Of a stretch of DNA of 64,000 nucleotides, positions 9,801 through 16,848 are shown piece after piece. Both the position numbers and the translations under genes were made by a program. Origin of the DNA: Candidatus Rifleibacteriota bacterium (GTDB lineage: Bacteria; Muiribacteriota; Ozemobacteria; Ozemobacterales; Ozemobacteraceae); contig JADFXM010000001.1 of the NCBI GenBank assembly GCA_015233565.1, forward strand, positions 124,001 through 188,000, read 5' to 3'. Numbering within the stretch: position 1 is the first letter of the stretch; each line of letters starts with the position of its first letter. The notes below the pieces were generated by a model that was given only the letters and a program-made list of their open reading frames with translations, was not told where the DNA came from and made no database searches.

Positions 9801-9955
9801 TTTCTGGTTTCTTCAAAATCTACTGCTATTTCCACAAAATGATCAGATTTTTCGATAGAGATTCTATAGCAGCAGCGAATAAGGGCAAAAAATAACCCTG
9901 GAAGAATCAATAGTATTAGAAACGAATTTCGAGAAAGAAAGTTTTTTAATGTCAT
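6860..9955 (-). CDS. csaB: DUF5693-like membrane protein fused to CsaB polysaccharide pyruvyl transferase
   Basis: A 1031-residue fusion. Residues 1-365 hold one N-terminal TM segment and a long outer domain; residues about 370-660 form a multi-spanning membrane block. Together these resemble the DUF5693 family, encoded next to csaB in many Firmicutes. From about residue 672 a polysaccharide pyruvyl transferase domain begins with the typical GYFGFDNLGDELLW start, followed by IPGGGVLQ and the family signature RLHGCILATIVGLPWIGIS. CsaB adds pyruvate ketals to wall or surface polysaccharide, which can then anchor S-layer homology domain proteins. No SLH protein lies in the window. The single chain would place the transferase on the cytoplasmic side of a membrane protein, perhaps a lipid-linked glycan transporter; that role is inference. 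Confidence 0.85.
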   Translation of the reverse strand: MTLKNFLSRNSFLILLILPGLFFALIRCCYRISIEKSDHFVEIAVDFEETRKLARQEGADFPETLLRFSKAGVSSIGISEDTLSSLADEGRITVYTYQDILRLKNQSIFPPRIFEFFSANPGSLLVCSAETDLLFRIKFILSQKNYGTQTEIPYPNGLLIRRSGPEFFEKVGLGFSDKWIKLARESGLGIILRPQNYPDLHSESIEALFQKFPSFEGISAILFADEEAIGSRGDLKTAAECLIKKSEGLNTRIGRVEFNDQEGIPELIPLLNDRITIVRTHSIGRKELDEVYDVPRATARWIRAVRERQMKLLYVRFFQADLKKLRGDLLKYNLDYISGISNELKNWGFKFPRTDFERKIEPRQNIGGLYWFEDLSIGISLFAGLPILVALLFSIPIGSLKLFFFLLPVIIGFLFLNKGLFIGLFALIGAVSWSTLGCIWSINRLETIIKNSSEGLSLWQTLVFSLILALPSVLGGILIAGFHTESLFLLHYEQFRGIKIAFVLPILLIAYYSFRKYGSGIFSILNQPLTIKTAGISVLLFLVASLYLLRSGNISFIKGAIPFEDTIRTWLEDSFIARPRNKEFLIGYPAAVFFVFARSFGFTGLLPLLAIFMEMGQVSVVNTFCHFHSPLIIGFIRTIHGYWIGLSLGLAIIFLSGVYFAIRAGFHKKNSGVLLGYFGFDNLGDELLWMSFVRQASTTLPEIKWSIITKKALEIHNQLEVIPILRKDIIKLLQAIASAKVLVIPGGGVLQSSTSRRSLIYYVLILWLGKLFGTKIMLIGQGLGPWQNPEKNNILSTLAGFSASYLVGNVEHFTVRDQISLKFLEELAGEFKVPVTTDLTFLCPPPASELPSPDGGFQHLRLGVVIRSSNQSSEKILSEILQVQEVFHNLEVVPIVFQLSEDEKIWESSNLAQKTIILNSLEQAKETFQSLDLIVTMRLHGCILATIVGLPWIGISHDPKIKGIADEMKWPFVYSPETFTRYILINNFPGIVEKKKSLREVLLSFAALKREVALEDVKNCLAKIPVNIEKM

Positions 9956-10064
9956 TTTCGCTTCGAAAAGCTCAACAAAAGTGCTTTGGCCAAAATCTTA
10001 TTACGGTGGCTTCTTCGGGTAAAAAGCGGTTGTAGCATCAATTCATTAGGTTTCATTTCCATTA

Positions 10065-10463
10065 TTAATTACCATGTGTTATGCGTAGACCAGAAACCAG
10101 TATCATGGAAAGGCCGGTTGCTTCGAGATAATATTCTGAGGAATCAGGGACAATTAATAAATGGTTAGCTGGAATTTGAGAGTTCTCTTTCACCTCAGAG
10201 CCGTTTGTAAGGTCTATAAGAGTCTTTCCTTTGGGACATCTAAGTTGAAGTGACCCGGAGCGAAGTATTAAAAGAGCACCAAAAGAGAGTTGCAGCTTAT
10301 CACGTCCGGGAATAACCATTGACCGGAACTTAAAAAATTGGTCAATATAACTTTTGGAAATAAGCGGGTCTCCGACAGTTCCAGGGTCTTGAGCCGAAAG
10401 AATTGAAGCGAAGAATAATAAAACTGGAATTAAAGCGATAAATTTAGGTCTTGTTTTTTGCAT
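10065..10463 (-). CDS. Small secreted protein, unknown function
   Basis: 132 residues with a signal peptide (MQKTRPKFIALIPVLLFFAS, cleavage likely after LSAQ). The mature start GDPLISKSYIDQFF resembles the N-terminus of small exported Firmicutes proteins, often found near csaB-type genes; the rest is short beta-rich sequence (LSFGALLILRSGSLQLRCP) like a FecR or cupin-type strand series. An AGGAGGG box lies 13 bases before the ATG. It starts ten bases after the stop of the membrane protein at 10474, so the two are almost certainly co-transcribed. I cannot assign a function. Confidence 0.75.
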   Translation of the reverse strand: MQKTRPKFIALIPVLLFFASILSAQDPGTVGDPLISKSYIDQFFKFRSMVIPGRDKLQLSFGALLILRSGSLQLRCPKGKTLIDLTNGSEVKENSQIPANHLLIVPDSSEYYLEATGLSMILVSGLRITHGN

Positions 10464-10473
10464 TTTTAATTTC

Positions 10474-11334
10474 TTACCCTCCTAATAATCCTTCGGGGAT
10501 TATTTCGCGTCCGCGTGAATATCGGCTTCTATAAACCCATAGTTCGTCTCCAAGGCGGATGGTGTCATCTTCAACCAGGCAATGGTAGCGAATTTTTGCT
10601 TTGTTGACAGAGACTGGATCTCCTTCAATCACTTCCAGTACATGCAGACCATCCCTTTCAAAAATTACAAGTATGCTCGAAAATTCTTCAATTGTGAAAT
10701 CGCAGGCATCTTCGTAACCAATGGTGTATTCATCTTTATCCAGGATAACCTGCTGGATAAAGAAATTTTTTTCAGCTTGTTCGATCCAGGCTTCTTTAAG
10801 AAGTTCAACTATTAATCCCAGGCTTAATCCACTTCCCAGGCCTATCATCAGTGATCCTGTAAAGAATCGATGGTTGGCAAAACAAACGAAGTCTGCGAAC
10901 AAACCAGAAAGAAAAAGACCTGGAACAAGTCCGGCAAGTGTTCTTCCTGCAACCTGCCAGGAGTCATTGATGTATCCTGATGCCATAGAAAGTGAAAAAG
11001 CAAGTACTATCCACCAGATTGCTCTTCTTACGAAATAGCTGGTATAAATAAAAAGATAGCCATCTCCTAGGGAAAAAGAATAAATAACTGTGGCGGTGCT
11101 CGAAAAAGCAAAGGCTATGGCTGATGAAGCTGCAAATTTATGCAGTGCTTTCTCAAGTTTTTTTTCGTTGAAAAAAGAAGCGAATCCGGCGGTAAGTCCT
11201 AAAAAAAGAGACGAAAAAAGACCACATCTGAAGAGTGTTGCTAAAAAATTTCCACCAAATGCCCAAGGAACACCATCATGACTTGTCAACCACTCTCCAT
11301 AGCCTGCAAAGAAACCGCTTGCTAACGTTATCAA
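10474..11334 (-). CDS. Polytopic membrane protein with C-terminal FHA-like domain
   Basis: 286 residues. The first 185 contain about six hydrophobic segments rich in Gly and Ala with internal similarity (GLTAGFASFF, GLVPGLFLSGLF, GLGSGLSLGLIVELL). Residues about 195-286 look like a degenerate forkhead-associated fold: YTIGYEDACDF at the place of the usual IGR..ndI start, and IRYHCLVEDDTIRLGDELWVY at the place of the H..i....G..l strands. The conserved Arg and Ser of phosphothreonine-binding FHA domains are not evident. The first usable codon is a TTG at 11334 with a poor ribosome site; the GAGGTGAG box upstream is too far away, so the start is uncertain. Co-transcribed with the secreted protein at 10065-10463. 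Confidence 0.75.
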   Translation of the reverse strand: MITLASGFFAGYGEWLTSHDGVPWAFGGNFLATLFRCGLFSSLFLGLTAGFASFFNEKKLEKALHKFAASSAIAFAFSSTATVIYSFSLGDGYLFIYTSYFVRRAIWWIVLAFSLSMASGYINDSWQVAGRTLAGLVPGLFLSGLFADFVCFANHRFFTGSLMIGLGSGLSLGLIVELLKEAWIEQAEKNFFIQQVILDKDEYTIGYEDACDFTIEEFSSILVIFERDGLHVLEVIEGDPVSVNKAKIRYHCLVEDDTIRLGDELWVYRSRYSRGREIIPEGLLGG

Positions 11335-11479
11335 AAGATTTGCGTGATTCGTTTTATCTCACCTCAAATTTTAAAAAGTCTCATCTCAAAATTTCCAGCG
11401 ATAACACTATCGCCGACAGTTGTTCTTCAAAACAACTTTCCAATGTGCTCCACAAGTGCTTCTACAAATTCAGCATAAC

Positions 11480-11610
11480 GAGACCGTCGAAAAAAATACC
11501 CTGATTTTCATATTTTAAGGTACCCATCCAAATTTTCGCCTCGCTTTTTGGCATCAACAGCGAGCCACTTTGTACCGAACAAAATATATCGAGATTTTCC
11601 GACAGCTTCT
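11480..11610. repeat. MITE-like repeat, copy A
   Basis: A 131-base unit bounded by imperfect terminal inverted repeats: GAGACCGTCGAAAAA at the left and TTTTCCGACAGCTTC at the right. It has no coding capacity. The next unit, copy B, begins four bases later and matches it along its whole length with scattered differences, including shared inner words such as GTACC, CGCTTT and AACAAAATATA or AATAAAATATA. Confidence 0.75.
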
Positions 11611-11613
11611 AAT

Positions 11614-11743
11614 GAAACTGTCGAAAAAATACCCCAATTATCATTTGTTTTGTGTACCACCCGGTTTTTGCTCCGCTTTCTTGCACCAACATTGATGCCG
11701 TTCTGTACTGAATAAAATATACTGAAATTTTCCGACAGCTTCT
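11614..11743. repeat. MITE-like repeat, copy B
   Basis: A 130-base unit in the same orientation as copy A. Its ends, GAAACTGTCGAAAAAA and TTTTCCGACAGCTTC, pair as terminal inverted repeats in 13 of 15 positions. The preserved ends and diverged middle suggest a non-autonomous mobile element whose transposase is elsewhere. A possible third, partial left end (CTGTGTCGAAAAATACC) lies at 45672-45688. Confidence 0.75.
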
Positions 11744-11877
11744 AACCCCTCGGCGAGTTCAGTTAAAGAACTATTCGTTGCTAACAATGATTCACTAGAA
11801 ATTTAGTTTCTGTTTTTGAAATGCTACTTGCGAATCTTGTAAGACGTTCATGATAATAGTATTACTGAGGGTATGTC

Positions 11878-13161
11878 CTATAATGTTTCAATGAGAGTTA
11901 GTTGTGAAACAAAATAGATTTTGTATGCTCCTTCAATTTCTTCGTTTCGAATGTTTATATCGGCATCTTCCAGAAATCTTTTGTTTTCTCGAATTATATT
12001 CAGCAAATCTCTTGGATGAACAGACCGAAGTCCGCGCCTGTCCTTCTTATAAATTGCCCAAAGGAACTCCAGGCTTTCTTTGGAATATTTCAGGCCCATA
12101 TTTTCTGCTGAGGCGTTCCAGATATCTGCAAATTCCTGCTGTGTGGGGTTCCGGACATTAATTTTGTAGGGAAGCCTGCGAAGAAATGCGTCATCGACGA
12201 TTTTCATCGGATCAAGGTTTGTACTAAAGAGAATAATTTCATCGGTTGGAACTTCCATACGTTGTCCACCCAGAACCAGGAAATCCACTTTGTTCTCAAG
12301 TGGAATAATGAACCGATTGAATATTTCCTCGACACCGCACCTTTGGCGACCAAGGTCGTCTATTAACAGGACTCCGCCATTTGATTTAACTTGGGGAGGT
12401 GCGTCGAAACAGCCGAATTTTTTGTTGTAAACTACTTCCAGCGCTTCAAGTGTCAATTCTCCGCCGGCAATAATCAAGGGTGGTTGGATTAAAACCCAAC
12501 GTTGATCCAATCCTTCCAAATCAACATTTTCGATTGCAACGTGGCAGCTTGGGTCATATATTCGAACGAGCTGGTTGGCAACTTCAACACAGTATGGAAC
12601 GACCATGGGGGGAAGCAATTTTACAACACTCCCACACAGGAAAGTTTTACCGTTGCCTGGGAATCCATAGACGAACGCAGGTTTTCTTGCGCAAACGGCC
12701 TGCCCAATTTGAATAAGGATATCCTGAAAACCCAGATATTTAGAGAATTTCTCTCTTAGAATTCTTTGGTTTACCCCAAAATTTTTCTTGTTGAAATCGA
12801 GCGCGGCTTTAGTTATCCTCATATATTCATCAAATCCGACCGGAGCGGCTCCAACGTAGGCATCACTTTCGAGAATTTGTTTGGCTCTTTCAATTCCTTT
12901 GGGGTATAGCCCAAATTGATAATCTCCACCCATTCCTGAGCCGCCTACCATTCCGACCAATTCTTGTTGCTTCAAGTCAGCAATCAGTTTTGCGACGATT
13001 TCTTGGCGAATTCTGAGCCCTTTTCCAAGTTGCCGTGGCGTCTTTCTGCCGTGAATATATAGTTCTTTTAAAATCAGATTAGAAATTATTTCCGGGTCGA
13101 TCTTAAGATCTAATATTTGTTCAGATTCCTTTGGAATAAGAGATTTAATTTCAGCAGCCAT
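11878..13161 (-). CDS. AAA+ ATPase with N-terminal winged-helix domain
   Basis: 427 residues from the ATG at 13161, chosen because an AAGGAGG box precedes it and because the alternative ATG at 13206 lies inside the probable -10 box. Residues about 15-95 form a winged-helix-like segment (LILKELYIHGRKTPRQLGK, then QELVGMVGGSGMGGDYQF). The ATPase core has Walker A GFPGNGKT near residue 165, Walker B GGVLLIDDLGR, a sensor-1 stretch EIILFSTNLDP and an arginine-rich sensor 2 region (DAFLRRLPYK; VHPRDLL). The layout resembles MoxR/RuvB-like single-core AAA+ proteins of unknown target found in pilus-rich bacteria. It stands alone with its own promoter, so the target cannot be read from context. Confidence 0.85.
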   Translation of the reverse strand: MAAEIKSLIPKESEQILDLKIDPEIISNLILKELYIHGRKTPRQLGKGLRIRQEIVAKLIADLKQQELVGMVGGSGMGGDYQFGLYPKGIERAKQILESDAYVGAAPVGFDEYMRITKAALDFNKKNFGVNQRILREKFSKYLGFQDILIQIGQAVCARKPAFVYGFPGNGKTFLCGSVVKLLPPMVVPYCVEVANQLVRIYDPSCHVAIENVDLEGLDQRWVLIQPPLIIAGGELTLEALEVVYNKKFGCFDAPPQVKSNGGVLLIDDLGRQRCGVEEIFNRFIIPLENKVDFLVLGGQRMEVPTDEIILFSTNLDPMKIVDDAFLRRLPYKINVRNPTQQEFADIWNASAENMGLKYSKESLEFLWAIYKKDRRGLRSVHPRDLLNIIRENKRFLEDADINIRNEEIEGAYKIYFVSQLTLIETL

Positions 13162-13559
13162 CTCGGGTCCTCCTTGGAAATTTGTTGTAAAAATTTGTGT
13201 GTTCATGCTATCAGTTTTTACATGTCATTTCAATACGTTAAAGGATTTGGCAAAATCAAAAATTCAGTTAGCATTAGTTGAATTCGGAACACTTTGGGAA
13301 ATTTGTTTTTGAACACTGTTTTGCACCTATCAGAATTAATTTCGAAAAAGATAATCCAGGGCAAAGGAAAATTCAGAGAGCTCTTCATAATTGTCAGCTA
13401 GAATGCTCTCCCATGAATAATCAATTTAAAGTAATCACGCCAATTGACTGGTTTGATCAAACCCCTGGTGCTGTAAACCGTTGAAAAAGTTACGTTATTA
13501 TTTCGTGGGATTAGTATAATCTCCTTAAAATGGATTTTTTTATTGCAGGAGATATAAAA
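13162..13559. other. Divergent intergenic region with probable promoters
   Basis: Between the AAA+ gene and the nucleotidyltransferase. It holds the minus-strand promoter at 13205-13233 and, on the plus strand, a TTAGTATAAT extended -10 at 13511-13520. The 60 bases ending there (from GGTGCTGTAAACC at 13468) closely resemble 30177-30211 upstream of the HEAT gene at 30475, suggesting a shared regulatory or repeated segment. Nothing coding is visible. Confidence 0.5.
13205..13233 (-). promoter_or_regulatory. Sigma-70 type promoter of the AAA+ gene
   Basis: On the minus strand TTGAAA (13228-13233) and TAGCAT (13205-13210) are spaced by 17 bases. Transcription would start near 13198, giving a leader of about 37 bases up to the ATG at 13161 and excluding the ATG at 13206. 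Confidence 0.5.
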
Positions 13560-14204
13560 GTGGAAAGGTCCACCATAGCAGGAAATCGATCAAATGATTT
13601 TTTGATGTGCCTTTTGGCGGGTTTTTCAACTCGAATGGGAAACCCTAAACAGCATGTTCGGATTGGTCAAAAAACTTTTCTAGAAAGGATTATTGAGAAA
13701 GGAAGGATTCTTAATTCCAATTTTTGTGGTTTTATTTTTGTAGGAAGAGAAAATGATGAGATTTCAAAAAAAAGTGTTATAGCAGAAAAATGGAATTGGC
13801 TTGAAAATTCTCATCCGGAAGATGGACCATTAAGTTCGATTCGAATAGGCCTTTCAACTATTCGAACTGGTAATGGTTTTTGGCTCTGGCCAGTCGATTT
13901 TCCGCTTGTTGAGACAGCAACTCTGGAAGTATTGATAAAATCATCTATCGAACATAAGGATGATATAGTAATTCCTTCATATGATAATCGCCGAGGTCAT
14001 CCTGCAAGATTCCCTGCCTGGACAAGGAAGTTTTTATTTGAGGCTCCCCTTGAAGAAGGCGCACGATGGGTTCTGAAGAAGTTCCCCGAGAAAATTTTGC
14101 ATGTAAATACTAATGATAGATGGGTTGTGGAGAATCTTAACACTCCTGAAGCTTTAAAAAATGCGGAAATCAAATTGAATTTTGAAGTGGATTTCAAAGG
14201 ATAA
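13560..14204 (+). CDS. MobA/MocA-like NTP transferase
   Basis: 214 residues from a GTG at 13560, chosen for the GGAG box eight bases upstream; an in-frame ATG at 13530 has no such box and would lie only a few bases from the predicted transcription start. The nucleotide-binding loop LLAGFSTRMGNPKQ is near the N-terminus, followed by EDGPLSSIRIGL and the metal-binding strand WPVDFPLVETATLEVL, then HPARFP and the C-terminal NTPEAL typical of molybdenum cofactor cytidylyl- or guanylyltransferases. The MocA-like form of these motifs suggests transfer of CMP or a related nucleotide, but no molybdoenzyme genes are nearby, so the substrate is open. Confidence 0.8.
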   Translation: MERSTIAGNRSNDFLMCLLAGFSTRMGNPKQHVRIGQKTFLERIIEKGRILNSNFCGFIFVGRENDEISKKSVIAEKWNWLENSHPEDGPLSSIRIGLSTIRTGNGFWLWPVDFPLVETATLEVLIKSSIEHKDDIVIPSYDNRRGHPARFPAWTRKFLFEAPLEEGARWVLKKFPEKILHVNTNDRWVVENLNTPEALKNAEIKLNFEVDFKG

Positions 14205-14528
14205 TTAGATTAATTTAGAATATTTTATTACATCAATACAAATCCAACTTGAATGGAAAATCCCTGGGGCTTATAATTAGCCTTCCATTAAAAGTGAAGT
14301 TTAATGGATAAAAAAGGTAGAATCTCAATAGCTGTGGAGGAAGCGCCGTATGCGTTTTTGCGTGCCAAGCAAAGCAAAATGAATTTTGTTTTTTTCAGAA
14401 TTTAAGGACGGATTGCTTCGATAGGCTTAACGCAAATGTTTTGGCAAATAATGCTTCGCGATGATACGCATCTCTGAAATATTGAGGTGATATGAAAAAT
14501 TTAGAGAAAAGTAGCAGAGGTAAAAGAA
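14205..14528. other. Gene-free leader region before the MFS transporter
   Basis: 324 bases without a standard gene. It contains a 32-codon frame at 14304-14402 with a weak ribosome site and the short leader frame at 14492-14545. I see no terminator after the nucleotidyltransferase and no known riboswitch. Confidence 0.4.
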
Positions 14529-14545
14529 ATGGAACAAACCACTGA
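14492..14545 (+). other. Possible 17-codon leader peptide overlapping the transporter start
   Basis: An ATG at 14492 sits seven bases after a strong GAGGTGAT ribosome site and opens a 17-codon Lys/Arg/Ser-rich frame (MKNLEKSSRGKRNG...) that stops 17 bases inside the transporter gene. The transporter ATG at 14529 has its own AGAGG box within this frame. The arrangement would fit translational coupling or attenuation; there is no proof it is translated. Confidence 0.35.
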
Positions 14546-16058
14546 AGAAAACAAGGAAATCTCCCTCCTTGAATCATTGAAAATTCTTTTTGGCGCGTCA
14601 AGAGGTTTTTGGCTTGTAAACATGGTCAATTTCGGCGATGGAATCGCATATTTTGGCGTTTTAACTTTGTTGACGCGCTTTCTTGGTACAAGAGTCGGAT
14701 TAACCGACGCATGGACCGGGTTCAGTGTTTCATGTTTTACCGGCCTGGTTACCCTGGCGATGTTTGGGGGAGGCTTTGTTTCAGATAAACTTGGTGTGAG
14801 AAGAGCTCTTACATTTTCTGTTGGATTGTTGCTTGCCGGACGACTTTTCCTGACATATTCACCACTCCCCGGAGGAAATTCCGCTTTTCTTCTTTCCTGG
14901 ATAGGCCTTTTCCTAATGGGAATAGGATCGGGAGTCCTTCAACCTGCATTATATGCAGGAACGAAGGAATATACTGATCCCAGGACTGCAACTATTGGTT
15001 ACAGTATTCTTTATGCGATCATGAACCTTGGAATTGTTGCAGAAAATTTTGTTTCTCCCTTTGTGCGAACTGATGAGTTGTTTATTGATTTGAAATTCAC
15101 CAAAATTTACGGTCTTGGCTGGGGAATTGATGGGGTTTTCAAATTTTGTACAGTAATAACCCTTATTATGCTTGTGGTGAATCTTTTATTTTTCACCAAG
15201 CGAGTTGAAGAAACTCAGCGTGTAACTAAGGAAGTTGAAAAACCTGCTGATGAAAAACCGAAAACCTGGGGCGAAACCTTGGCAGAGCTTCCTTTTCTTG
15301 ATAAACGTTTCATGTTCTTTATTTTCATTCTCCTTCCTGTTCGAACCCTTTTTGCCCATCAGTTTTTAACTATTCCTGATTATGTTTTCAGGGCTTTTCC
15401 AGAGGAAGTTGGTGCTAAATTTGAATGGATCAATGGTCTTAACCCACTTATCATAGTGGTTTTTGTTCCTTTAATTGCTGCCATGACCAGAAAAGCAAAT
15501 GTAATCAATATGATGATAATCGGGACTACTATTTCTGCTCTGACAACATTTATTCTTGTTCCCGGCCCGAATTTATGGACTTTGATCATATATGTGACTT
15601 TATTTTCGTTTGGTGAAGCTGTTTGGTCATCACGATTCTTGGAATATGTTGCCAATCTTGCTCCTGCAGGAAAGGTCGGTGCTTATATGGGTCTTGCCGG
15701 TATTCCATGGTTTCTGGCAAAATTCACTACCGGACTATATTCCGGTTTCATGCTGGAAAAATTCATTCCGGAGGTTGGAATTTCAGCTTATTGGGCCAAA
15801 TCAATCGAATCGGCTACCCATTTGGTTTCAGGAGGAGATTCGATTTTAAATTATGGATTGGTTTTCATTCCAAATTTGGTTTCTCAAATTTCTTCAGAAA
15901 TATTCTCAGGAAGCCATTTAAGCACGATATTTTCAGTTCAGAACACTTCGACTCTTTGGCTTATTTATGGAATATTTGCTTGCATATCTCCAATTGGCCT
16001 TATTCTGGGGAAAAGATGGGTTGAAGTTGGTCACAAACCCGCGAATGATAATGCTTAA
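14529..16058 (+). CDS. MFS transporter, POT/PTR-like
   Basis: 509 residues with about twelve TM segments and a hydrophilic central loop (EETQRVTKEVEKPADEKPKTW). The first helix region FGDGIAYFGVLTLLTRFLG resembles the first signature of proton-dependent oligopeptide transporters, and the loop between helices 2 and 3 (GGFVSDKLGVRRALTF) is the MFS motif A. The stretch YSILYAIMNLGIVAENF matches the POT-type helix 5. Likely substrates are peptides or other small solutes driven by protons; the ExxERFxYY proton motif of true POTs is not intact, so specificity is uncertain. A separate gene with an AGAGG ribosome site. Confidence 0.85.
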   Translation: MEQTTEENKEISLLESLKILFGASRGFWLVNMVNFGDGIAYFGVLTLLTRFLGTRVGLTDAWTGFSVSCFTGLVTLAMFGGGFVSDKLGVRRALTFSVGLLLAGRLFLTYSPLPGGNSAFLLSWIGLFLMGIGSGVLQPALYAGTKEYTDPRTATIGYSILYAIMNLGIVAENFVSPFVRTDELFIDLKFTKIYGLGWGIDGVFKFCTVITLIMLVVNLLFFTKRVEETQRVTKEVEKPADEKPKTWGETLAELPFLDKRFMFFIFILLPVRTLFAHQFLTIPDYVFRAFPEEVGAKFEWINGLNPLIIVVFVPLIAAMTRKANVINMMIIGTTISALTTFILVPGPNLWTLIIYVTLFSFGEAVWSSRFLEYVANLAPAGKVGAYMGLAGIPWFLAKFTTGLYSGFMLEKFIPEVGISAYWAKSIESATHLVSGGDSILNYGLVFIPNLVSQISSEIFSGSHLSTIFSVQNTSTLWLIYGIFACISPIGLILGKRWVEVGHKPANDNA

Positions 16059-16365
16059 CAGCGCGATTTTTAAAGAACGAGTCAAAATAAAAAATGCATA
16101 AACTAAAAAATTGCAAAAATTGATTTTTCTGTTGTTTCGATTTCGCCAACGTCCACCTTTGGCTTTGCTTAGCGACCGAATGTTCGTGCTTTTTTGACTC
16201 CTTAATTTAGATTTCCAGTACTTAGAAATAGGAATAGTCTAATGCCAGGTTGCATTTCGAGAAGTATTTTCCTTTTTTGAAATGCCAACTTGGCATTAAA
16301 TCTGTAGCAAAAAAAAGAAATTACATTTTTACGCAAAGAAATATAAGGAAAGGGCTCAGAAAATT
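16059..16365. other. Gene-free stretch with a long imperfect palindrome
   Basis: About 300 bases between the transporter and acetyltransferase genes. The only clear structure is the inverted repeat at 16240-16298. A stretch near 16165 (GGCTTTGCTTAGCGACCGA) faintly resembles the CTCAGCG-type repeats elsewhere in the window. No terminator with a T-run is evident. Confidence 0.45.
16240..16298. repeat. 19-20 base inverted repeat
   Basis: TAATGCCAGGTTGCATTTC (16240-16258) pairs with GAAATGCCAACTTGGCATTA (16279-16298) with one mismatch and one bulge, loop of 20 bases. It is followed by an A-rich run rather than T-run, so it is not an intrinsic plus-strand terminator. It could be a protein-binding palindrome or a small repeat element upstream of the acetyltransferase. 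Confidence 0.6.
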
Positions 16366-16848
16366 ATGGGTGAAATTACATTTTCGGAAACAGCGCTTCC
16401 AATGATTCTGGGAGTCAGAACTAAAATTCTTCGCCCAGGTCGCCCGATTGACGATGCCAGATTTCCGGGGGACAATATTCATGGTACAATACATTTTGCT
16501 GCGTTTGAAGGCAGATTTGTAATTGGCTGTGTAACACTTGTTCCTTCAGAATTAGATGGTATGAAGGCTTTCCAGTTAAGAGGGATGGCGGTCGATGACG
16601 AATCTCAAGGTTCAGGCATTGGCAGAGGATTATTGTCTTTTTCTGAAGAAACTTTGAAAAAGAAGCAATTGGAGTCTTTTCACGATTGCTCGTGTGAGAT
16701 AATTCTTTGGTGTAATGCTCGCCTTTCGGCTGTAGGGTTTTACCAAAAGTTTGGTTGGATCACAATTTCAGAGATTTTTGAAATAGAAAAAGTTGGCCCA
16801 CATCGCCGAATGGTTCGGAAAATCTGTGGACTGAGGCACTTTGTTTGA
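16366..16848 (+). CDS. GNAT family N-acetyltransferase
   Basis: 160 residues, normal length for the family. The acetyl-CoA binding motif A is seen as LRGMAVDDESQGSGIGRGLL (residues about 71-90), followed by motif B (ILWCNARLSAVGFYQKFGW), in the order expected for GNAT enzymes, which transfer acetyl from acetyl-CoA to an amine. The substrate cannot be read from sequence or neighbours. An AAGGAAAGG box lies about 12 bases before the ATG; the gene stands alone. Confidence 0.88.
   Translation: MGEITFSETALPMILGVRTKILRPGRPIDDARFPGDNIHGTIHFAAFEGRFVIGCVTLVPSELDGMKAFQLRGMAVDDESQGSGIGRGLLSFSEETLKKKQLESFHDCSCEIILWCNARLSAVGFYQKFGWITISEIFEIEKVGPHRRMVRKICGLRHFV

Larger units (their letters stand above)
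11335..11877. other. Gene-free stretch carrying tandem MITE-like repeats
   Basis: This 543-base space between two minus-strand genes contains the tandem repeat pair at 11480-11743. Outside the pair it is AT-rich with no start plus ribosome site of note. The part at 11744-11877 shows no clear terminator for either neighbour and no recognisable RNA. Confidence 0.6.

Noticed and set aside
13162..13206. Upstream ATG extension of the AAA+ gene
   Set aside because: The ATG at 13206 lies in the predicted -10 box, and the AAGGAGG site serves the ATG at 13161.
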